Shown piece after piece: positions 50,701-59,803 of a stretch of 64,000 bases of DNA. Within the stretch, counting starts at the first letter, position 1. Every line of letters starts with the position of its first letter. The notes beneath the pieces were generated by a model, which saw only the letters and a list, made by a program, of their open reading frames with translations, had not been told where the DNA came from and searched no databases. Location: the NCBI GenBank assembly GCA_024291935.2, contig CM044310.1, positions 116,756,213 to 116,820,212 on the forward strand, written 5' to 3'. The translations under genes were made by a program, and so were the position numbers. Origin of the DNA: Okapia johnstoni (lineage: Eukaryota > Chordata > Mammalia > Artiodactyla > Giraffidae).

Positions 50701-52464
50701 CTGGGGCCTCAGGAGCCCCTCCAGAGGGACCTTTTTCAACACCACGCAACGCCCCCATGCATGCTATGTCCAGTACCCCTTCCTGTTCCCTGACGACATC
50801 CCAGGCCATCTCGTCACCTTCCAGACTGGTTCAGTGGTTCAGGTCTCACTCTCAAATCCACTGCAGTGCTGTCCGTTTCCCCCCACTGCAGGCCAGACAC
50901 CTAGAGGCCTGGAGGGAACGGGGGCCTCAGTCGCTCTTTCCTGCCCCCTGTTCCCCGCCCCAGAGCCTGCTCCTGCTCTGGGTGGGGGTGGGCAGGAGGA
51001 GAAGGACAAAGGGCGCTTGAGCAAACCTATCAGGGCTGAGGTCCAGGGCTCTGTTGGCCCGCAAATATCCCCACAGGGCAGTCCTCACGGGTGTGGGGAG
51101 AGGGGCCTGTGAGGTTTCCCCGCTGAGCACCCCTGTCTCAGCCTCCACCCCTGCCCCATTCCCCCAGCTACCCCCGTGACCAGCCATCCAGTGGTGCCAG
51201 CTGCCTTCATCTAGGCCTCGCTCCTTTCCTGAGCTCGAGGACCCCAGGGGTATGTGCACCCAGGGCAGGGGTACAGGCTGCCCCCACCTCCCGTCCCCCA
51301 TCGGGCAGGATGAGCATATCTGCTGAGAGAGGGAAGAGAGGCCCTGGGCATAAACAGCTCCACAGACGCACCGGGCAAGGCCACACAGACCGCTGGATCA
51401 CGGCGCAGCTCAACACAGACCAGAACACAAACGCTGTCCAAAGCACAAAAATGACCAACCATCACCCTCCTGACTCAGAGCTAACAGCCGCTTCTGTACT
51501 CAGCACAGCACTGGCTCCACGGATAAACAACGCTGGTCACAGACATGCCCCTGCTCCCTGCTGGCCTCTGATCCAGGGCGAAACCCCACCTCCCTGAACC
51601 CTCCCCAGTCACTCAGTCCAGCCCAGCCCCTAGAAGTCCCCTCTGATGACAGCCCCTTCCCGAGATGCCCCATGGGCCCCCAAGGTGGGCATCCCCAACT
51701 GCAACAAGCAGGAAACCCAAATTGTTTAACTACACGTGTCTGTGGTGGCATCTGGTTGGGGGTATGGACGGCTGATGGAGGCCCCCAACCATCCCGGATG
51801 ACTCCTTAGAGACCCCTTTCCCTGCCCCCCACGACTTTACACAGGACCCGGCAGCGTCTGAGCGAGGCCGGCACCCTTTCAGTCTGAGTCAGGCCGGTGG
51901 GTGGCGGTGACCCTGCCCTGAGGAAGTCTCCGTTTCTTTTGTTCTCTGCCCTGCCAGAGGACGACATATTTTTGGGGTGTGTGACGGGGCGACTCTGCAC
52001 GCAAAGGTCAGGGACGGCCCTTGGCTCCCACCTATCCACACTCGCAGTTCGCTGGGGTTTCTGTGCGTGATTCACCAACTTTTTAAAACTTGGACCTTGT
52101 GGAAAAGTCTAGGTTTCTCATTTCTGTAAAACCTGAAGCTCCGCACCACCAGGCTGGCACGTGGGCAGACGCTGAGCAGCACGTGTGCCTGCGGGGATGG
52201 CGTCGTCCGAGGCCTTTCCACACACTCTCTGGTCCTCACCGCCCTGCTCCGCTGATGCGGCACATGGGTGCAAGGGGCTGTGCTTAAGGGCACACGGGGA
52301 AAAGCGAGTGTCCCGAGTGCCAGGGTACTACATTGTCAATTACCTTCAGTTTGCCCTGACCAGTCTCTGCACGCACGTGAAGGAGGGGCACCCCAGGGCT
52401 GGCACTAGCCTGTAGCTCTCAGATGAGGAAACCGAGGCTCTGAGAGGGAAGTGTGGTGGGATAC

Positions 52465-52640
52465 GTCCCCATCCTAATCCTTAGAATCTGTGAGTATGTT
52501 ACCCTATATGGCCAAAGGGCCTTTACAGACGTGGTTACATTCAGGATCTTGAGGTGGAGACACGATCCTGGATTACTGGGGTGTGCCCCAGAGTGGTCCC
52601 AAGGGCCCAAGGCAAGGAAATGGATTCTCCCCTAGAGCCT
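52465..52640 (+). repeat. Ancient interspersed repeat (copy 3 of 3, partial)
   Basis: GGATCTTGAGGTGGAGACAC, GATCCTGGATTACTGGGG and GGCAAGGAAATGGATTCTCC match the central words of the copies at 39690 and 42150. Confidence 0.55.
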
Positions 52641-52785
52641 TGAGAACCGGAGTCCCCAACCCCTGCGCCATGGACTTGTACCAGGCTGTGGCCTGTTAGG
52701 AACCAGGCCGCACAGCAGCAGATGAGGGGTTGTATCCACAAAACCCGTCCCTGGTGCCAAAAAGACTGGGGACAGCTGTTCCGGA
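52640..52785. mobile_element. hAT-like DNA transposon fossil
   Basis: GAGTCCCCAACCCCTGCGCC, GGCCTGTTAGGAACCAGGCC, GCAGCAGATGAGGGG, and TGGTGCCAAAAAGACTGGGG resemble a widespread nonautonomous hAT repeat with complementary ends. The subfamily is not assigned. Confidence 0.5.
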
Positions 52786-53112
52786 AAGACCTTCTTTAGA
52801 CTTCCGGTCTCCAGAATGGAAAGGGAATCAATGTGTGTTGTCTGCAGCCACTAGGAGAAGGGGCTTTGGAGGACTCTGAACCGCCAGGCCACGTGGCAGA
52901 CCTGTGCTCTGTGTGTCTGGCCCCTGCGCTGCCCTTTCCCCAGCTGAACTGGCCTTGGCCTTCCTGTCCTTGTTTGCCAGGACGCCCACTCCCAACCCTT
53001 GCTCCTGGCCTGCATGATCTAGACAGCTGCCCAAGGGCCTCTTCAGGGAACACAGAATTGAATCTCCCAGTTTCTGTGCCCCAGCAACTCATTTTAAAAA
53101 GGAACTGATGTG

Positions 53113-53374
53113 AGGGCTTCCCTGGTGGCTCAGTAGTAAAGAATCCGCCTGCCGATGCAGGAGACACGGGTTCAATCCCTGGTCCAGGAAGATCCCACAA
53201 GCCGAGGAGCAACTAGGCACAATTACTGAGCCCACAAGCCCCAGAGCCCGTGCTCCTCAACAAGAGAAGCCACTGCAATGAGAAACCCACGCACTGCAAC
53301 GAAGAGGACTCCCTCCACCACTGCAGCTAGAGAAAAGCCTGCACAGCAAGAAAGGCCCAGCAAAGCCAAAAAAA
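53113..53374 (+). mobile_element. tRNA-derived SINE (CHR/Bov-tA type) with an 11-bp target-site duplication
   Basis: Starts GGGCTTCCCTGGTGGCTCAG with the tRNA B-box-like GGGTTCAATCCCTGGTCC, and ends in an A-rich CCAAAAAAA tail. GAACTGATGTG flanks it at 53102-53112 and 53375-53385. Confidence 0.85.
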
Positions 53375-53385
53375 GAACTGATGTG

Positions 53386-53506
53386 GGACTTCCCTGATGG
53401 TCCAGTGGTTGGGACTCTGCTCCCACTGCAGGGGGGTGGCGTGGGTTCAATCCCTGGTTGGGGAACTAAGACCCCGCATGCTTCGTGGTGCAGCCAGGAA
53501 AAATAA
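53386..53506 (+). mobile_element. tRNA-derived SINE (CHR type), directly behind another SINE
   Basis: Starts GGACTTCCCTGATGGTCCAG and carries GGGTTCAATCCCTGGTTGGG and a CAGGAAAAATAAG tail. It begins on the base after the duplication of the preceding SINE. Confidence 0.8.
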
Positions 53507-53739
53507 GGTTCTGATGCCTCGTGAGGCCGCGGCAGAGGGCTAGGGGCTGTGAGGAACAATTCCTGGGAATGAGGAGGGTCCTGACTTACCCCCTAAGTGC
53601 TCAGGGAAACAGTCACGTACACAGACATCTGCCTTCGTGGGGCTCTGAAAGCAGAACGAAGTGTGGTAGAACGGGAAGAGAAACGACCACGGGCTGGCTG
53701 TGAGTAAGTGCTGGGCTTTACCTACAGCATTTCACACAA

Positions 53740-53975
53740 CCCCCTCAGCACCCAAGCCTTGGAGAGAAATAACGCTCATACTTAGGCAGGCAGGCCCTGT
53801 TCTAGGGATTTTACATACTTACACATTTAATCCTCACAATAAGCCTATGAGGTGGGTCATCTTATCCCCATTTTAGGGATGAGGAATCTGAGTCACACAG
53901 AGAAGATGCCACCTGCTGAGGGTCAAAGAAGCAGCGGAGTTGGGATGTGAACCTAGCAGGCTGGCTCCAGAGACA
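53740..53975 (-). repeat. MIR SINE
   Basis: TTTAATCCTCACAATAAGCC, TATGAGGTGGGTCATCTTAT, CCCCATTTTAGGGATGAGG and GGCTGGCTCCAGAGACAATG form a clear antisense MIR. Confidence 0.75.
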
Positions 53976-55259
53976 ATGCTCTGAGCCACTTTTCCCTTGA
54001 TCAAAAGGCCAAGGGACCACCTGAGCCACTTCTAAGAACACAGCGAAGGCCGAGCAGTCAGGGCCACGTCGGGACCCTTGGCCAGGATCAGGTGATGCGG
54101 GCGTGGGACTGAAACCTGAGTCCATCTGATGGAAACTCGGTGCCTCCTCCATCACACCAGGCTGTCACCTTGACTGGGAAAGCAGTGGGTTCTGTGATAG
54201 AACAGGCAAGGAGGGCCTCCTCTGGGGCAGGGGCTTGGGGAGGGGCAGATGGCAACCAACAGAATTTGGCAATAGTAAGCAGCAGGAGACTTGAGGTGAA
54301 GTTCCAGGTCTGGCGACCTCCCAGCAGGCTATGTCCTGAGCTGGGGGTCAGGGACCCCACACGTCTGAGAGGCGACAGGCTCTCCCTGGAGCCTGCAGGC
54401 CCTTGGAAGGTGTGTGGCAGGGGCTGGGCTCTAACCACCCCTGCACAATTCCTCTCGCCTCTCCAGGCCTCCGCCTTGCCCCCTGCAAGCCCCGCGGGTC
54501 AGCCTCTGTGATCTGAGCCCCGTCTTGGCAGTGAGCCTGATTCCCAGGGTTCTGCACAGGCTCCCCTTCCTTCTCCCTAATCCCCTCCCTAACTGGACTG
54601 GGGCATCTCCCAAGAGCAGGGGTTTGCTAACTGTTGCCAGGTGTGCAGCCGGCCCCCAGAGAATCCCCCCACTCCCCCTCCCCTTCAAAGAGCCGGGGTG
54701 ACGCAACCTGCCTGCAACCGCCGCCTCACTCCCCAAGCCTGGGTCCTCCGCAATGAAAAAGAGTCCCCAGCAGCCCCACCCAGGCTCCCATCCTCAGCTC
54801 AGGAGCTGAAGGGCGGGGTGGCAGCTGGACCCCGAGTACTTGGCCAAGCTGGGGGAGGCAGAGTCATCTGAGTTCTGGGGGGACCATGGATCCACATCAG
54901 GAGTGGGTGTGGGGAGAAGGCTCAGGGTGCCAAGACCTGGGCTCACAGGCACCGCTGATGACCCACTGCCCAGAAGTTGGAATAGGCTGGGAAGGGCTAG
55001 GAGCTCAGTGTGCTTGCTGGCACCCGCTCTGCAGGACTGAGTCAGGCCGCTTGGGCGGGGTGACTGGCACCAGGACTCAATCTGTCGGACCCAGCTGGAG
55101 AGAGAAAGAGGCACACGGGGCAGGGACCGTGACCAGGGTCTTCTCAGTCAGCAAACTGCAAGCAACTGGCAGCAAGAGTTCCATACTAAGTTCATTCTCA
55201 GTTATTAACAAACTATCTGACCTGACCATCCTCTCAAAACCCCACAGTCCCAGTCTATG

Positions 55260-55529
55260 CTGTGGCTGCTGCTGCTAAGTTGCTTCAGTTGTGTCTGACC
55301 CTGTGCGACCCCAGAGACGGTAGCCCACCAGGCTCCCCTGTCCCTGGGGTTCTCCAAGCAAGAATACTGGAGTGGGTTGCCATTTCCTTCTCCAATGCAT
55401 GCATGCATGCTAAGTCGCTTCAGTTGTGTCTGACTCTGTGTGACCCTATGGACAGCAGCCCAGCAGGCTCCTCCGTCCACAGGATTCTCTAGGCAAGAAT
55501 ACTGGAGTGGATTGCCATTTCCTTCTTCA
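55260..55529 (-). mobile_element. BOV-A2 SINE with a 14-bp target-site duplication
   Basis: Two monomers, each with a GCTAAGTYGCTTCAGTTGTG block and AAGAATACTGGAGTGG. They are joined through a short (GCAT) repeat near 55397. AGTCCCAGTCTATG flanks at 55246-55259 and 55530-55543. Confidence 0.92.
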
Positions 55530-56184
55530 AGTCCCAGTCTATGAGACAAAATCAAACGGAGGAACAGTCCACAGAATACCCAACCCACACTCTTCAAAAA
55601 CATCAAGGTCACAGGAGACAAGAAAAGTCTGAAAAGCCTAGACAGATCAGAGGTTGCTGAGGAGATGTGAAAACTAAGTGTAACTCGGCATCCTGGGGGG
55701 ATCCTGAAACAAAGGAAGTGGTTAGGGAACCACAGGTGAAATCAGAAGATAGGGTGAGCGAGGGGGTAGGTCACAGAAACAGACTGACGTTGCCTCCCGA
55801 GTTGTGACAGACACACAAGTATAACACAAGATGCCCACAGCAGGGGAGGCTGTGTGAGGGGTCCCTTGGGAACTCTCTGTTATTGTCTTGGCAGCTTTGT
55901 GGTCAATCTACAATTATTCCAAAACAAAAAGTTTATTTAAAGAAAAATACTCTACCTAGTCCACCAGTTATAATCTAGAAGGTCTCTTGATCAAGAGAAG
56001 ACTGGGGGATGACTGTGCCCCCTCACTGCCAGCAGCCTGTCCAATGGTCTCCCTTAATCCCATCTGTTAGTACTCAACACTGAGGAGTGGAAGTCAGTCC
56101 CTACTTCTTACTTAAAAGACCTTTAGAAGCACTACTGCTGGGCACTGAAGATAAAACATATCCACCTTCATAATAACAATGAAT

Positions 56185-56465
56185 CCCTTACGTAACACCT
56201 TACTCTGTGCCAGGCACTAGTCCAAGGGCACCCGACCTGGATTAACTCATTTAATCCTCAAAACAATACTAAGAATAGGTACTGTTGATGGCCACATATG
56301 TTGGCCATCAGCACGTTTCTATTAACTCAACTCCATATTTGATTCTGGAACTATTAATGGAAAGCAAGACACATGGAAGGGAATTGCCAGTAAACTAGTA
56401 AGCGGGGTGTAGTCAGAAGTTGAATCCAACAACTTGGCTCCAGAGTCCGTGCTCTTAACCATTAC
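56185..56465 (-). repeat. MIR SINE
   Basis: CTCTGTGCCAGGCACTAGTC, ATTAACTCATTTAATCCTCA, then TTGGCTCCAGAGTCCGTGCT and CTTAACCATTACTCTGTTG show an antisense MIR with an unrelated or degraded middle. Confidence 0.7.
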
Positions 56466-57699
56466 TCTGTTGCCTTGGTAAAAACATAGCCCCTATAGGG
56501 CAAGAGCTCAAATACTGGCAGAGTGGATAAAGTACTCCAAGGGAATGTGGTCAGATCCCAAGGACTTCCTGTATGCAAGAATAGCCTGCACTAGGGATGC
56601 AGTATACAATAAACCTAATTAATACCACCATATGTTGTGTATGAAAGCTGTTACATGAGTTAAATCCTAAGAGTTCTCATCACAAGGGAAACAGGATGTA
56701 TTTTCTTCTATTTCTTCAGTTTTGTATGTGTAGGAAATAATAGATGTTCACTACACTTACTATAGTAATCAATTTATGAGGTATGTTCAATCAAATCACT
56801 ATGCTGTATGCCTTAAGCTTACACAGTGCTACATGTCAATCATATCCCAATAAATTTGGAAGAAAAAAAGAGCACCTGAACTTGGAGGAAGAAAAAAAAA
56901 AGCCTGCATGTCTTTATTCTCAGATAACTCTCAAAATCAAGGTCCCCTGCCTTCTATGGATCTTGATTCAGTCTCATAAGGGACACGGAAAACTCAACTC
57001 CAGGTGTAATGTCCTGCTGTGGATGAATGGAGGTGGGTAAAGGAGGGGTTTCTGCAGCACACGAAAGACCCACAACCACTTGGGCTGGGGGGTCCAGCGC
57101 ACCGGGAGGGGATGGCTAGGAAGTCCCATCTCTTTGAGCAATGGATTACAGATCTTCCTCTTTCTGGCAGAGCTGCAAGACTGATGGTGGGATGCGGGGA
57201 GCTGAGGTAGAGGCCAGTCTGAAAGGGAGTCTAGGTGGGGGGTATGGACAAAAGAATGAACCAACTGGCCTGAAAGGAATGCTGAGGATAAGCGTTGAGG
57301 GTAGGTGGGCAGGAGACAGAGAAAAGATAATAAGCCTGACGGCGATAACTAACTCCCTGCACCAAGAGGGGGCTGAGGGTCCCTGTTGCGAACGGGAAAG
57401 GGCGGGGATGGCTGGGGATTACCTTGGAGGAGGTAAAGGAGACACAAGGATGACCTTTTAGCAAGTGTTGGATTGTCTAGCGTCTGGGGTTCCTGTCAGG
57501 GGGATCGGAAGGAGCGACACCGGGCCCCAGGGTTCCTTCCTGCTCACAATAAGAGGTTGAGCGAGTATGTATGAAGTGGGATCTCAGCTTCACAGGCATC
57601 GACTTATTTGATTCTCACAAATGACCCTACCAGATAGAGTTGATTATTTTCCGCGTTTTACAGACAGTCTTCTATCTAGGCTGCTAGAGAATTCAGGTC

Positions 57700-59110
57700 A
57701 TTTGCCGAAGGCTACCTTCGCCGGCCTGTCATTTGAATGGAGCGCGCGCTGTGACTCACGCCAGGTTCTAAGCCACAGGAAAGGTTCTCAGAGTGGGACG
57801 GCAGTTGAAGGATGAAGAGAGTAGCACGCGGCTGGCCGGAAATTCGCGAAGCAGGGGAAAGCAAAGGAGAAATGAACTGGCGCGAGTCTCAGGGAAGAGG
57901 GGTTACCGAGTCACCAGAATCAGAGGCAGCAGAGGGCCGGACCCCAGAATCAGAGAGAAGGGAGGGTCGGAACCCCCGGAGTCGGGAGAAGAGCGGGGCT
58001 AGATCCATGGGTCAAGGAAGGAGAGGTCTGAACCCCCGGGACGGAAACCCGGGCTCCGATCCCCGAGGGCAGGGGTGCAGGCCCGCCTCCGGGTTGGGGC
58101 CACGCGGGGCGGGGCGCGGAAGGATCCGCGCAGGCCGTGCTGCACCGCCCCCGGTATATCTGTCCCCAGTCCCCGGGGCCGCCTCATTCCCCATCCTCAG
58201 ATCACGGTCTTCCCTCACTCTACCGCCAAGCCGCCTCCGCCCGCGCACCCCCGGCCATGGCTCTGTAGCCGCGACCCCTCTGTGCCAGTCTCCGCGCTCA
58301 CCGCGCCTGCGCTCTCCGCTCCTGCCTTCTCTCTTCAGCCGAGGCCGCCGCCGCCTCTCCTGTGCGCAGCCATGGAGTGAGTAACCGCTCGCCCCTCCCT
58401 CTCCAACCGCCTTTCCCGCCCTTTCGAAGCTCGCGGCCCTCGCGACCGAGCCTGGGGCGGGGGGTGGGGAAACTGAGGAATCACTGTCGCGCAGGCGCAG
58501 AAGGGGAAGATGAGCGTTCTCGCGAGACGGAGCATGCGCACTCGGGCGGGTGTGTTCTTCCAGGCAATTGGTGATAGCCCACGTGCGTGTGCGCCTGCGC
58601 ACTAGTTCCCAGACACGGTGGCTTCCCCCTACCCCCGCCCGGACCGTCTGCGAGCGATTGCTCATGCGCAGCTGCCCACCTGGGCTGTATTTTTGCGCAA
58701 AGGGCGGGTATTAAGCGGCCGCACATGCGCACTGGTCCCCAGGAGGGCGGTGGCTTGATGGAGCTATGGCGCGGCTCAGGAGATGGCGCATGCGCTGTGG
58801 CCTTCAGTGAGAGAGCCGCCTCCCACTTTGCTCAGGAGCCGAGCTCATCTTCCCTCCCTTTCTTTCAGGCACGTGCTGGGGCGGGGACTGATTTAGATTG
58901 ACAGGGGAGAAGGCGGGGATTAGAAACGACCGGCTTAGGGGACGGAGCTAGGATAAGAGGCGTCGCCGAGGACGGGGTTGGGGCGGGGTTACCCATCGTG
59001 GAAGGGGCGGGGCTAACTAAACCTTTTGCTGAGGGGGGTGGGATTTCTGCCTGAGGAAGAGGCGGGGCCTCTGGGAATCATCAGGGAGAGGTGGAGCTAA
59101 AATAAGCCGT
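57700..59110. promoter_or_regulatory. CpG island: ATF5 promoter and probable NUP62 promoter
   Basis: Dense CpG sequence spans the ATF5 first exon (ending 58376) and its first intron. In human, NUP62 starts on the opposite strand just inside ATF5 intron 1, so the NUP62 start is inferred near 58.5-59.0 kb. Motifs seen: NRF1-like AGCATGCGCA (58531), GCGCCTGCGC (58591), TCATGCGCA (58662), ACATGCGC (58723), a full GCGCATGCGC (58786-58795), and TCTCGCGAGA (58518-58527). Several GGGGCGGGG boxes follow to 59110. There is no clear TATA box. Confidence 0.7.
58257..58268 (+). promoter_or_regulatory. ATF5: ATF5 uORF1 (three codons)
   Basis: ATGGCTCTGTAG in the ATF5 5' leader. A three-residue uORF1 is established for ATF5: ribosomes translate it and resume scanning, and with low eIF2-GTP (stress) they bypass the inhibitory uORF2 and reach the main start. 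Confidence 0.9.
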
Positions 59111-59803
59111 GGGGGCGGGACTTCGAGAGACAGTGGAGATCAGCCGCAAAATTCAAAGGGAAGATTGGGATTTGAACTGATAACTTTGACGACCGGGCGG
59201 GACAAGGGGGAATTCCCATTGGAACAGATTTTGAGCTGGAATCTAGGGAGGGTGTGGAGCCTACAAGTTATATTTTAGAGGAAGAGATGTGACTGGAAGA
59301 AAATTCCTCTGGGATTGAGTTTTGTTTTGTTTTTAATGAAAGGGAGTATTATAGGGTGAGTGGGAAGGACTTAGGTAATTCCCCTGGGAGACCATTAGGT
59401 TTCTGTATTGGAAGGATTGGGTCTTGGGAATTCTGAGAAATAAGCCAAACGTAAAGAGAATTCCCTTGAGAGTGGGTGGGGCTCAGATACGGGGAAAGGG
59501 CAGGTTTAGAATTCTGAAAGGGCAAGGAATTCTGGGACTCTGCGGGGGGGTGGCTTGATTTCCCGGTGGCTTTGGCAGTAGTAGGTGAGGCTGATCCTGA
59601 CCCACTCACTTTTGTGTCACACTTGTAGGTCCTCCACTTTTGCCTTGGTGCCTGTCTTCGCCCAGCTGAGCAACCTCCAGAACCTCCTCCCAGCTGTTGG
59701 TGCAGCCTCTTCCATTGCCATCGGTGCCCAGCGCCCTTGCTGTAGCCATGTCACTCCTGGCGACCCTGGGGCTGGAGCTGGACAGGACCCTGCTCCCAGC
59801 TAG
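58372..59803 (+). promoter_or_regulatory. ATF5: ATF5 uORF2 (spliced, 59 codons, overlaps the main start)
   Basis: The ATG at 58372-58374 is in exon 1. The exon ends two bases into codon 2 (58376, donor GTGAGT), and exon 2 begins at 59629 after TTGTAG. The joined frame runs 59 codons to the TAG at 59801-59803, overlapping the ATF5 coding start by 56 bases in another frame. The length equals the known inhibitory uORF2 of mammalian ATF5. Confidence 0.92.

Larger units (their letters stand above)
38003..57700 (-). other. NUP62: NUP62 large 5' intron (inferred), repeat-rich
   Basis: An acceptor before the NUP62 coding exon and the human arrangement (NUP62 transcription starts beside ATF5) imply that this 20 kb is intronic to NUP62. 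It holds BovB, BOV-A2, Bov-tA, CHR-type, L1, L2, MIR and other old repeats listed separately. No coding exon of another gene is recognised. In human, IL4I1 isoforms also start from this side, so untranslated exons may be present but cannot be called. Confidence 0.55.

Noticed and set aside
57812..58384. 190-codon plus-strand frame across the ATF5 upstream region
   Set aside because: It is a GC-rich CpG-island frame overlapping the known uORF1 and exon 1, Arg/Gly/Pro-rich without homology.
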